DNA of 23,345 nt, from IMG/VR virus record IMGVR_UViG_3300035698_006960, positions 1 through 23,345 of that record; one strand, 5' to 3'. The notes under the pieces are model-generated. The model searched no databases and was not told the DNA's origin. It saw only the letters and a program-made list of their open reading frames with translations. Of the stretch, positions 1 to 6,997 are shown in pieces. The stretch comes from a virus. Within the stretch, counting starts at the first letter, position 1. Each line of letters begins with the position of its first letter. Both the position numbers and the translations under genes were made by a program.

Positions 1-40
1 CAAAGGATTTTGATAAAAGGAAAAACGAAAAGACACACCC

Positions 41-1360
41 CTAAAGATTCAGAAAGTCCTTTAACCTGATAGCCACCCGTTTTGGATGTTTCTTGACTTC
101 AGATTCCCATAGGACCAGACATTGGATTCCTATGACGGCGAAAGCCTCTACTAATTCTTCCTCATGCTCGAAAGGAGCTTTCCCCGTAAATATTCGGGAA
201 TGCCAATAATCCCCAAACACCTCTACCACCTTCGTGACATTTCGGTACGGATGTTCTGGATCTGGATTCGGGAGGACAAAGTCAGGGTTCTTATAACAGT
301 CTAAGGAAACCAGCCTCTTCCAAAAAACACCATTCCCTGTAAACTTTAACCCCGGAGCCATCAAGGCTACTTTGCGCTCTAACAAATTCGGGCCTTTCGT
401 ACACAAACCCGGAAAAGGCGTCCCATAACGTGCAATACAGGTCGCCCGGCTTTTCTCCCTAAAGTACTCTAACTGAAGGGGGTGCTCTACACCATACTTA
501 GCCTGAAAAGCCGCTACAGCCTTATCCCAATGCCCTTCTATAGCCCCAGGAAACTCCACACCATAACGCTCCTTTAAACAGGCCCTGACTTCCGCTTTGC
601 CCTGTTCCGAGGCAAAGTAATGCGCCCCATAATGTTTCTCCATGGTTTCTAATTGTTTTTTACGGATCTCAGGGTCCATACCCGTCCAAGGCACACCGTA
701 CCTTTGCATGTTTGTCTTCTGTATTTGAGCCTTTACTTCCGGATGCCGAGACGGTTCCGTAGAACCATACTTTTCTATGTTAGTTTGATCTATCTTTTCC
801 CGAAGAATCGGAGAGCCCCATCCTGACCCCCCATACCTTTCCAAACTAGTACTCTTGGTCTTAGCTCGAATTTCAGGTACTTGCTGTGGGTTATCCACCC
901 CTTTTTCTCGTTGCCAATGCTCCCGGATCTTTTCCTGTACATCAGCCCACGCAAAGGGATTGTCTTCCCCCCTTAGTACGGGTCTCTTCCCTTCTAAAGC
1001 ATCCTGTACCTTTCGGAAAGTTGAAGCCTCTTTACAAAAAGGGTTCTTAGCACCATAACGAACTTTATTAGTACTCTCCCGTCTCGCTACTATGTCTGGA
1101 AGATGTGTCGCTTCTAAAACCCCATGTCTTTCCAAATTAGTCTTTTGTCTACGCTCCGTCTGAGTCGCTTTACGATCTCGGTTTTGCCACACGGGACAAT
1201 TTTTACGGTGCCGTTTCATTTGTGTGAGGCTCGTAGAGACATGATCACACAAACAAGGGGGAACCGCGACTCGACTTGCAGGGTTACATTTGGATAAATG
1301 GCGAGCATTTAGTTTATCGCCGGGGAATTCTCGATTACAAAATGGACATTGAACTGGCAT
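41..1360 (-). CDS. Free-standing homing endonuclease, Vsr-like (EDxHD-type) nuclease with N-terminal zinc fingers and YG repeats
   Basis: Probable site-specific DNA endonuclease of 439 aa. The N-terminus has two zinc-finger-like clusters (C5, C8, H21, C25 and C36, C38, H51, C55). Residues about 70-320 carry many copies of a short repeat of the type 'T..ERYG...P...PE...K', a DNA-contacting repeat common in phage homing endonucleases. The C-terminal 110 residues look like a very-short-patch-repair (Vsr) fold: E328 in LLERKV, D360 in NPDF, then VVEVFGDYWH (E380, D384, H387) and a final strand CLVLWESEV. These match the general EDxHD layout, although exact catalytic assignments are inferred. The ATG at 1360 was chosen because GGAGG lies 9 nt upstream; an ATG at 1417 lacks such a site. 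The start lies inside the 3' end of the preceding virion gene. No gene is seen in bases 1-40. Confidence 0.8.
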   Translation of the reverse strand: MPVQCPFCNREFPGDKLNARHLSKCNPASRVAVPPCLCDHVSTSLTQMKRHRKNCPVWQNRDRKATQTERRQKTNLERHGVLEATHLPDIVARRESTNKVRYGAKNPFCKEASTFRKVQDALEGKRPVLRGEDNPFAWADVQEKIREHWQREKGVDNPQQVPEIRAKTKSTSLERYGGSGWGSPILREKIDQTNIEKYGSTEPSRHPEVKAQIQKTNMQRYGVPWTGMDPEIRKKQLETMEKHYGAHYFASEQGKAEVRACLKERYGVEFPGAIEGHWDKAVAAFQAKYGVEHPLQLEYFREKSRATCIARYGTPFPGLCTKGPNLLERKVALMAPGLKFTGNGVFWKRLVSLDCYKNPDFVLPNPDPEHPYRNVTKVVEVFGDYWHSRIFTGKAPFEHEEELVEAFAVIGIQCLVLWESEVKKHPKRVAIRLKDFLNL

Positions 1361-2303
1361 ATTGGAGCACCTCCAACAGTATCCTACCACAGCATACCGC
1401 CAAAGGCAAAACCACAAAGTTTCTGGGTGACATCACGCCGTGACCAAGATGCGGACCAAAACTACTTCTCACGCCCATCCCATATTTTGGCTGCTGTAGT
1501 CCACGTATAAATTTCATGGTACGTACTTTAGACTCAGTAGCCTTATCAAACATGGACTCTGAGTTTTGCTTAAGGCTTTCGTACTTAGAGGATTTCTCAA
1601 TGGTCAGGGATACGCCCCCAATACTGTAATCAAACTCATCCGCGATCCAGTTGAGGGATACGGCGAAACAAGCGTGAGTGATGGCCCCCCAAAGGATAGC
1701 GGTCCTCCAAGCAGGCATTTGGCTCACTAGCAGGTCCATGGTGTTCAGCCCTTGACTTAGGGGTGGGAACATATTGAACCAGTCTAAGGACCGTTCTAGG
1801 TACTCTAGTAGCTCAGCGTCTTCCCATATCTGACCAAAGACCCTGTTATACTTTCCGATGGCACCTTCATGCTCTGGGGGTCTGAATTTATAAAATTTAT
1901 CCGGGTTCTGATCCCGTAGTAATACTCGAAGCTTATTAATCATAGACCATTCGGAAGTACTGTAATTGACCAGACGTAAAGTTGCGGGTTCTACCACCTC
2001 AAACTGCTGTACTACTTCCGTTAGCGGTTGGGATATGTGTTCCCTGAAGTACCACCGGATACGGTAGTTTCCCAAGGAAGCGTTTCCAGGCACCATGAGT
2101 GCCGCATAGTACTCCCCTATCTGGGGATTCACGGGAGTTCTTTGAGGGGGTCCTATTAGGACTTCCATCTCAGGAGGGCCTGGGTCTACATAAAACAAGG
2201 CATAGTAAATCTCAGCGGCATTCGTGGGGTTACCTTGAGCATCAACTAAAAAGATGTCTAAGTCACCTCTACCTACAGTAAATCCTGGTGTGAACGAACT
2301 CAT
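1335..2303 (-). CDS. Putative virion structural protein (unknown family)
   Basis: A protein of 322 aa in the late cluster. Residues about 1-110 look like a beta-sandwich: the opening FTPGFTVGRGDLDIFLVD, then alternating strands ending in VVQQFEVVEP, as in Ig-like virion domains. Residues 115-260 look helical, with YEDL-type packing features such as WEDAELLEYLERSLDWFN. The ATG at 2303 follows a G-rich AGGGGG site about 6-7 nt upstream. The gene follows a short intergenic gap after 2313-2567 and is presumably co-transcribed. The last 30 or so residues, after SPRNF, are hydrophobic and compositionally odd, and are read partly from the leader and first codons of the downstream endonuclease gene. 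This suggests that the native stop was displaced. The function is not recognised; a neck, head-completion or tail role is possible. Confidence 0.7.
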   Translation of the reverse strand: MSSFTPGFTVGRGDLDIFLVDAQGNPTNAAEIYYALFYVDPGPPEMEVLIGPPQRTPVNPQIGEYYAALMVPGNASLGNYRIRWYFREHISQPLTEVVQQFEVVEPATLRLVNYSTSEWSMINKLRVLLRDQNPDKFYKFRPPEHEGAIGKYNRVFGQIWEDAELLEYLERSLDWFNMFPPLSQGLNTMDLLVSQMPAWRTAILWGAITHACFAVSLNWIADEFDYSIGGVSLTIEKSSKYESLKQNSESMFDKATESKVRTMKFIRGLQQPKYGMGVRSSFGPHLGHGVMSPRNFVVLPLAVCCGRILLEVLQYASSMSIL

Positions 2304-2312
2304 ATTAGCCCC

Positions 2313-2567
2313 CTAGTGCAAGACCCCTTCAACTTCGGGGGTTAGTTCTAAGAGTAACTCCCCCAAGTAGGTCTGAAGCTGTGGAATAAAGTCTTGGTGT
2401 ACTCGCAAACGTGCCACTACCGTAGCCTCATGCTCTTGCTGGGAATAGACACAAAAATCCAACAGCAACTCTTCACCTATATCCGGAAGTATTCGAAAGG
2501 CATTTACAAAGGCACCCATCTTCAGTTCCGGAGGGGTTATGATCGGGCAATCGTCTTTTCTATTCAT
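2313..2567 (-). CDS. Small protein resembling the DUF3467 family
   Basis: A protein of 84 aa from the ATG at 2567. Its pattern is an N-terminal 'GAFVNAFRI' strand, then 'LLLDFCVY' and 'ATVVARLRVHQDFIPQL', then an amphipathic helix. This resembles DUF3467 proteins (strand, LDF, variable loop, ARV.MSP, helix), a small family of unknown function. The similarity was judged by eye and is moderate. The frame can be extended to 2591, but the start at 2567 has AAGGA 8 nt upstream and overlaps the previous gene's stop in an ATGAATAG arrangement typical of translational coupling. It sits with two other small accessory proteins (a membrane protein and a DUF5659-like protein) between virion genes. Confidence 0.65.
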   Translation of the reverse strand: MNRKDDCPIITPPELKMGAFVNAFRILPDIGEELLLDFCVYSQQEHEATVVARLRVHQDFIPQLQTYLGELLLELTPEVEGVLH

Positions 2568-2883
2568 TGACATCTTCCTTTTCTGTCCCATACCAAGATG
2601 ATACCACGGCTTCCCCTATAGTAAGCCCACCCCCACCAATCAAAGTCCAAAGAATAAGCAGACCTAGGTTACTCCGGAAGCCCTGTACCAATAAACCATT
2701 GACCATTGACCAGCAAAGAAAGATCAACCAACCGGCGTGACCACCCACACAAAAGGTGCATTCCAGCATCCAATCTAACCACACATACTTTCCCATTAGG
2801 AAGGTAGCCTTATTCCTGATAAAGAAGGCCAGCCCATACATAGCTAGAAGTAGCTGCCAAGGTGGCAACACCGTTGTAATCAT
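2560..2883 (-). CDS. Small membrane protein, DUF1360-like
   Basis: A 107-aa protein with about three hydrophobic segments (residues 6-22, 50-67 and 72-90) and a conserved-looking motif LECTFCVGGHAGW (C42, C45) before the second segment. This matches the C-P-x-C-V-G-x-W type signature of DUF1360 phage and bacterial membrane proteins, whose function is unknown. It probably resides in the host inner membrane. Its start shares TAATG with the stop of the upstream DUF5659-like gene, so translation is likely coupled. Size and topology could suit a holin or antiholin, but there is no endolysin or spanin next to it and the CxxC motif is not typical of holins, so I do not call it one. Confidence 0.7.
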   Translation of the reverse strand: MITTVLPPWQLLLAMYGLAFFIRNKATFLMGKYVWLDWMLECTFCVGGHAGWLIFLCWSMVNGLLVQGFRSNLGLLILWTLIGGGGLTIGEAVVSSWYGTEKEDVNE

Positions 2884-3122
2884 TATCTCACCACGGAATG
2901 GGTTAAAGACTTCATAGTTCTGATCTCATCCGCATAACTAAGGGCGGAGACTTTTGCCGTCCTATTGTAGAAGCCATTTTTCAAATCACGCATTCCCTCA
3001 GTAAGTTCAAATATGAATTGAACTCTACCGCCCTCCCAAAGGGCTTCCTGAAAAAGAACACCGGCCACCTTCAAATAAGCGGCATAGTATAAATCAGATG
3101 TTTTATATGTTTCTTGATCCAT
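2883..3122 (-). CDS. Small DUF5659-like protein
   Basis: A 79-aa protein. The sequence 'YKTSDLYYAAYLKVAGV', then a strand rich in 'RVQFIFEL', then 'FYNRTAKVSALSYADEIRTMKSL' follows the DUF5659 layout: a TxDxxxAAYL helix, an F.F.F strand and a C-terminal helix ending in a conserved basic and Leu-rich stretch. The family occurs in phages and bacteria and has no established role. The frame opens at 3149, but the ATG at 3122 is preferred because GAGGAG lies 9 nt upstream; the ATG at 3149 has its nearest AGGAG 18 nt away. Its stop overlaps the next start (TAATG). The identification is by eye. Confidence 0.75.
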   Translation of the reverse strand: MDQETYKTSDLYYAAYLKVAGVLFQEALWEGGRVQFIFELTEGMRDLKNGFYNRTAKVSALSYADEIRTMKSLTHSVVR

Positions 3123-3200
3123 TTTAGGTATCTCCTCATTGTTAGACATCCCAAAAGCAAGGGGGTCTCCTACAAGAAGCTAAAATATAGGCGTTTCAAT

Positions 3201-3223
3201 GGCCCCCCTGGGAAAGGGGAGCC
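3201..3223 (-). terminator. Stem-loop between virion gene 3247-4068 and the small-gene group
   Basis: An 8-bp stem (3201-3208 with 3216-3223) and a 7-nt loop. It pairs fully only in the minus-strand RNA, where one pair is G-U; the plus strand has an A-C mismatch there. It lies just downstream of the 3247-4068 stop. No U-tract follows, so it is either a weak or Rho-assisted terminator or an mRNA-stabilising or processing hairpin. Confidence 0.4.
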
Positions 3224-3246
3224 ATGTTCATCAGAAGAGGGGCTTC

Positions 3247-4068
3247 TTAGTTAGTGATCACGGCGCCTGTAGCGTCATAAACCACAACGGCTGCACCGAT
3301 ATGGGTAGTAGGGATAGGTGTGGTGCCGTCAACAAAGAATGCTGTACCACCATCAACGGCTGCGAGGCCATACACGTAGGAAGGATTGTTCCAAACGTAA
3401 GTAGCGGCTGCTAAGACACTAAGCTGACCAGAGAATCTGCTCAAGTGTACCATTCCTGTGTCAACGAAGGATCTAACATCACGCCAATCAGCGGGATAAG
3501 TCACGATACCATTCACTGTCACGGGAACTACAAAGCCACCAGCGGGGGTATGAACACCTGCGGGCTCAAGCCAAGCGTGTGCGGCACCAGATATAACAGT
3601 AGCATCCGCCACCTTATAAACTGCACCACCAACAATACTCAGGACTTCTTCAACGGTAGAAGTTGAAGTTGAAGTAGTCAAATCGGAAAGAGGACCTACT
3701 GCAACATGAATGATGGCATCCAGGGCTGCAAGGGTCAGTGCGGTTCCAGCAGTTATTGCTGCCAAGATAGCCGCCGAAATAGCATTTGCCCTGGCCGGTG
3801 TCAAAGTGATGTTACCAGCACCATTGTCCTGATCCGCTAAGTTGTCCGCCATATAAGCTGCAAGCCCATACGTGTCTCCCGTCATGGTATCCGTACCCGC
3901 GCCACCAAAAGCGGCTACGGTGTCTGCCTGTAGGGAATAGGTCAGGTAACCAGTCTGTCCAGCACCTTCATAGATAGACTTCTGTGAAGAGTTAGGCTGC
4001 AGATCCAAGATCTGAAGCATGTTGTTGTCAATGTCATTACGAGCTATTGCGATATATGCTCTTGCCAT
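3247..4068 (-). CDS. Beta-rich virion protein, short paralog of the 4081-5706 product
   Basis: A 273-aa protein dominated by Ala, Gly, Thr and Val, as in surface virion proteins. It shares with its upstream neighbour an N-terminal signature (M..YI.(I/L)ARNDI.N..LQ(I/V)LDL.PN.SQ), a central segment (AGTALTLAALDAI against AGSALALTDINTI, then VYKV/GYKI), a GGF strand, a DTG..(H/I)S strand and the C-terminal 'VYD.TG'. The two genes are therefore tandem duplicates. A Ser/Thr run (TSTSTSTV) lies near residue 135. AAGGAG lies 9 nt before the ATG and overlaps the end of the preceding gene. The function is unknown; fibre, decoration or tail-tip roles are possible. Confidence 0.7.
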   Translation of the reverse strand: MARAYIAIARNDIDNNMLQILDLQPNSSQKSIYEGAGQTGYLTYSLQADTVAAFGGAGTDTMTGDTYGLAAYMADNLADQDNGAGNITLTPARANAISAAILAAITAGTALTLAALDAIIHVAVGPLSDLTTSTSTSTVEEVLSIVGGAVYKVADATVISGAAHAWLEPAGVHTPAGGFVVPVTVNGIVTYPADWRDVRSFVDTGMVHLSRFSGQLSVLAAATYVWNNPSYVYGLAAVDGGTAFFVDGTTPIPTTHIGAAVVVYDATGAVITN

Positions 4069-4080
4069 AATACGTTCTCC

Positions 4081-5706
4081 TTACGCCAGGACGAGGCCTG
4101 TGTCATCATAAACTGTTAAAAGTTTTGCATTAGTTACTTCAGGGAAATCCTGACTGGGCTGATATGTCCAAGGATAATGGGGGCCATAGTCACTGTCCGG
4201 CCACAAGGTAACCGGGGGCATACCTGTAACCTGGCCATATGTAGCCAATGTTCCGCTATCCAAAGAAATCTGGAAAGATCCCGTATCCGCGGTATGGCGA
4301 ATAGGAGTTACTTCACGAGCAACCCAATCACCACCAGCGGTATTAGGTCTAACTTCCCCGTTGCCCCACTGTCCGTCCTGAATCAGAACGAGCTGTGTGA
4401 AACCACCATTCGGACCTGCCAAACCATAGGTAGCAGTTCTATAAAGATAGGTTGCTCCCGTCTGGGGGTTAGTCTTCAGGATCTTGTATCCACGACCGGC
4501 CATGATATTCAGAATATCAGAAACCAAGCCAACGGAATTAGAACCACCAGCATTAGTCAATTCAGCACCAGCCTCAGCGGAGAGGATGGTATTGATATCC
4601 GTCAAAGCTAAAGCGGAACCAGCATCTACTCTTGCCTGAAGGGCTGCGGAAGTCGCTACCTGCGTTGCGGATAACCAAGCCATGTTGGTACGAGCCAAAA
4701 CACCGTAAAGGGTAGTAGCCGCATCCAATGTGGTCCGTACTGCGGAAGAAACCGCTAAGGTCATACTTCCGGCGGAACCAACCAAAGGAGCACCAGCAAT
4801 CGTTACGGGTGTAAGTGTGAGGAACTCGTCAGCACCAGGAGCAAGGGCAGTTACATAGGTACTACCTGAAGCTACCGTTGCGGCCTTCATTGCAGTAATA
4901 GTTGCGGCATCTACAAGGGCTACCCGAAGAGAAATAGCTACGATGTTGTTATCCGCACCTGGTGTTGCTGCCAAAGCATCAAACTCTTGAGAGGCTGCAA
5001 CTGCAGGAGCCGCTTCCAAAGTCCCACCGGCGGGGAGAAGCGTAAAGTTTGCACCACCAGTTGACTCAATAAAAGCAAACTCACCGTCCAAGCCTCTAAG
5101 ATCCGATGTGACGGTCACTACAGCCGATGTACCACCAACATTGTCCGCTGTAACAGTGGAGCCTGCAGGTGCCTGTGCTAGAATCAATGCTTGTGAAGCA
5201 GGATCATTAATAGCCGCTACCAAGCTAGTAGCACAAGCGATTTCTGAAGCACCGGAGGAGGCCACATCATTAAACGTTTGATTTGCAGGTACCGCACCAC
5301 CTGCCACTGCTGTAAACGCCTCACCCTTAATAGTAACGGAGTCACCAACAGCGGCACCTACCAAAACCTCAACGGTTCCTTCTGCATAGTTAGCTATTGC
5401 GGTTAGTGCCACACCCGCTACTGTTATGGTATCACCGTGTAACGGCCCTACCATTGTAACTACGGAAGAAGCACTCTCCAAACCACCGGGCTCTATCTTA
5501 TCCATTAGATAAGCGTTCAAGCCTTCGACGTCTTGAGTAATACCACCGGCAGCGTTTGTAGTCACCACACCAGATAAAGGTCTATTTACATACCTTGTCT
5601 GTGCTTGCGGCCCCGAAGGGTTCGCCTGTGACGCGTTAGGGAAAAGATCTAGAACCTGAAGCACCCCATTGGGAATGTCATTTCTAGCTAAACAGATATA
5701 AGGCAT
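4081..5706 (-). CDS. Beta-rich virion protein, long paralog with inserted repeat domains
   Basis: A 541-aa protein rich in Ala, Gly, Thr and Val. Residues 1-80 and about 320-541 align with the 273-aa neighbour. Residues about 82-300 are an insertion with repeated beta-domain motifs such as 'HGDTITVAGVALTAI' and 'VGDSVTIKGEAFTAV', followed by 'NQTFNDVASSG' and 'SLVAAIN'. Motifs of this kind recur in phage tail, fibre and decoration proteins. No enzymatic motif is visible. GAGGTG precedes the ATG at 5706, and 12 nt separate its stop from the next start. It is likely a virion surface protein; whether it belongs to the capsid, tail or fibre cannot be told from sequence alone. Confidence 0.7.
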   Translation of the reverse strand: MPYICLARNDIPNGVLQVLDLFPNASQANPSGPQAQTRYVNRPLSGVVTTNAAGGITQDVEGLNAYLMDKIEPGGLESASSVVTMVGPLHGDTITVAGVALTAIANYAEGTVEVLVGAAVGDSVTIKGEAFTAVAGGAVPANQTFNDVASSGASEIACATSLVAAINDPASQALILAQAPAGSTVTADNVGGTSAVVTVTSDLRGLDGEFAFIESTGGANFTLLPAGGTLEAAPAVAASQEFDALAATPGADNNIVAISLRVALVDAATITAMKAATVASGSTYVTALAPGADEFLTLTPVTIAGAPLVGSAGSMTLAVSSAVRTTLDAATTLYGVLARTNMAWLSATQVATSAALQARVDAGSALALTDINTILSAEAGAELTNAGGSNSVGLVSDILNIMAGRGYKILKTNPQTGATYLYRTATYGLAGPNGGFTQLVLIQDGQWGNGEVRPNTAGGDWVAREVTPIRHTADTGSFQISLDSGTLATYGQVTGMPPVTLWPDSDYGPHYPWTYQPSQDFPEVTNAKLLTVYDDTGLVLA

Positions 5707-5725
5707 AGTTCACCTCGTCATTAAA

Positions 5726-5760
5726 GAGTAATCATTTACTCGTAAACCCAGTCATCTGGG
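5726..5760 (-). terminator. Twin hairpins with identical ATGA loops upstream of the paralog pair
   Basis: Two short perfect stems in the 106-bp gap between the 5813-6613 and 4081-5706 genes. Hairpin A is 5726-5731 with 5736-5741 (6 bp); hairpin B is 5747-5751 with 5756-5760 (5 bp). On the minus strand both have the same 4-nt loop, ATGA. Each is followed by a short T-rich stretch (TTTA). They could act as a weak tandem terminator, a processing or stability element, or a protein-binding RNA site controlling the downstream structural genes. Confidence 0.4.
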
Positions 5761-5812
5761 CGAAAATATAATGTTTTTATTTAGGGGGATCTGATTAGAT
5801 AAGGGTAGCTGA

Positions 5813-6613
5813 CTAAACGATGGTAGCCACAACACTAAAGGGGATCGCCGCACCGGAGGCACTATCCGCAGCCACTATAAACTCTCTAATGCCAGGAGAT
5901 GTGGATGCGCCACCCGTGGGGGTAATTTTCTCACCCGGGGCTAAAGCTATCATAGGCATCCCTAAACCCAAGGAAAACAACATAGTGTCCCCAACAGATA
6001 GATTCGTCACCGTCAATGTAGACGCCGGACGGGACATATAGATGTGTAAGGGCAACGGGGTTTGAATCGTAGCATCAAATACGGGGGGTGTTCCACCTAG
6101 ACAACCGGTAGCCAAAGGAGCTAACGCTTGAAGGTTTATGGACTCTGGACTTGAAGCCATCATAAACTTAGGAAGGATGACCATGATAGGTCCCCTAATA
6201 GCATAACCCGTATTCACAGGCCCCGCACTAGCTAACCATGTACCGCCACGTTGTTCCTGTAGACGTGCAAATAACAAATGGTCATCTGACAGACTGATAC
6301 CCGCAACCAAAACATCCGTGGGATCTACTTGAAAGCTGGTGTTACCTCTACGGCATTCCTCAACCCGCATGCCCCGACGGGTAATCTGGGGTGTTTGCCC
6401 CATACTCTCCCGCATGACATTCATAACGGACACGCCACCAGTACCAGCTAAACCACTAGCTGTTAGTGTACCGTACGCATTCTCAATAGAATCAGCCATC
6501 CAAAGTCTATAGGCCGTTGTCCCTGGACGGGTCCGGACTATGAAATCCATGAAGTTGGTAGCTCTTTCTAATAGACCGGGAGTAACCGCAAAGGGTCCAA
6601 AAATCTCGTTCAT
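5813..6613 (-). CDS. Putative virion structural protein (unknown family)
   Basis: A 266-aa protein with no recognised enzymatic motif. The N-terminal half is mixed alpha/beta (opening MNEIFGPFAVTPGLLERATNF). The C-terminal half is strand-rich with Pro, Gly, Ala and Thr, as in capsid-associated or tail proteins. The start overlaps the stop of the FmdB-like gene by ATGA and has GAGGT a few bases upstream, so it is probably translated by coupling. The short gap after it holds the twin hairpins. Its place in the late cluster is the main reason to call it virion-associated. Confidence 0.6.
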   Translation of the reverse strand: MNEIFGPFAVTPGLLERATNFMDFIVRTRPGTTAYRLWMADSIENAYGTLTASGLAGTGGVSVMNVMRESMGQTPQITRRGMRVEECRRGNTSFQVDPTDVLVAGISLSDDHLLFARLQEQRGGTWLASAGPVNTGYAIRGPIMVILPKFMMASSPESINLQALAPLATGCLGGTPPVFDATIQTPLPLHIYMSRPASTLTVTNLSVGDTMLFSLGLGMPMIALAPGEKITPTGGASTSPGIREFIVAADSASGAAIPFSVVATIV

Positions 6614-6996
6614 TTCTTACCTCGTTTTTTTTCTTTCTGCACTAAAGGCTCATAACTTGTAATGTCTTTGCCCTTACTAGCAGCTAGTTTCTGTGCATCC
6701 TGCCAAGAACCTGTTTCCTCACCCTCTACATTTGGTACCATGGGTTTAGGGGGGGCGACATGGTCCTTCATTCTCTGGCCCGCTTTTTCTCGTCTCTCTA
6801 ACATTTGTTTCTTGACCCGCATATTTTTACTGGGCCAGTCATCCCCCACGAGAATGAAATTGCAGGAGCTTACTTGCCGCTTAGTTTCTAAGCTACCACA
6901 AGCAGGGCAAGCCTGGGGAACATCGAAATCCGCAAGTTTCACCACCTCTTCAAAACTCTCCTCACATTTCTCACATGCAAAATCATAGACTGGCAT
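6610..6996 (-). CDS. FmdB-type zinc-ribbon protein
   Basis: A 128-aa protein. The N-terminus MPVYDFACEKCEESFEEVV, followed by 'ACPACGS', is the classic FmdB zinc-ribbon layout (two CxxC knuckles about 20 residues apart: C8, C11, C30, C33). The family is often annotated as a putative regulator and is found in many phages; its role there is not established. The remaining 80 residues are charged and probably disordered, ending in a Lys/Arg-rich tail (KEKKRGKK) that may bind nucleic acid. GGAGG lies 6 nt before the ATG within the last codons of the preceding gene, and its own stop overlaps the next start. Confidence 0.85.
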   Translation of the reverse strand: MPVYDFACEKCEESFEEVVKLADFDVPQACPACGSLETKRQVSSCNFILVGDDWPSKNMRVKKQMLERREKAGQRMKDHVAPPKPMVPNVEGEETGSWQDAQKLAASKGKDITSYEPLVQKEKKRGKK

Positions 6997-6997
6997 C

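Noticed and set aside
1361-1417. Upstream ATG extension of the endonuclease (start at 1417)
   Set aside because: It has no ribosome binding site, would add a Trp/Cys-rich leader read from the virion gene, and the ATG at 1360 has GGAGG at good spacing before a zinc-finger start typical of the family.
2560-2883. Holin
   Set aside because: Size and hydrophobicity fit, but the CTFCVGG motif points to DUF1360-like proteins and no lysis genes are adjacent.
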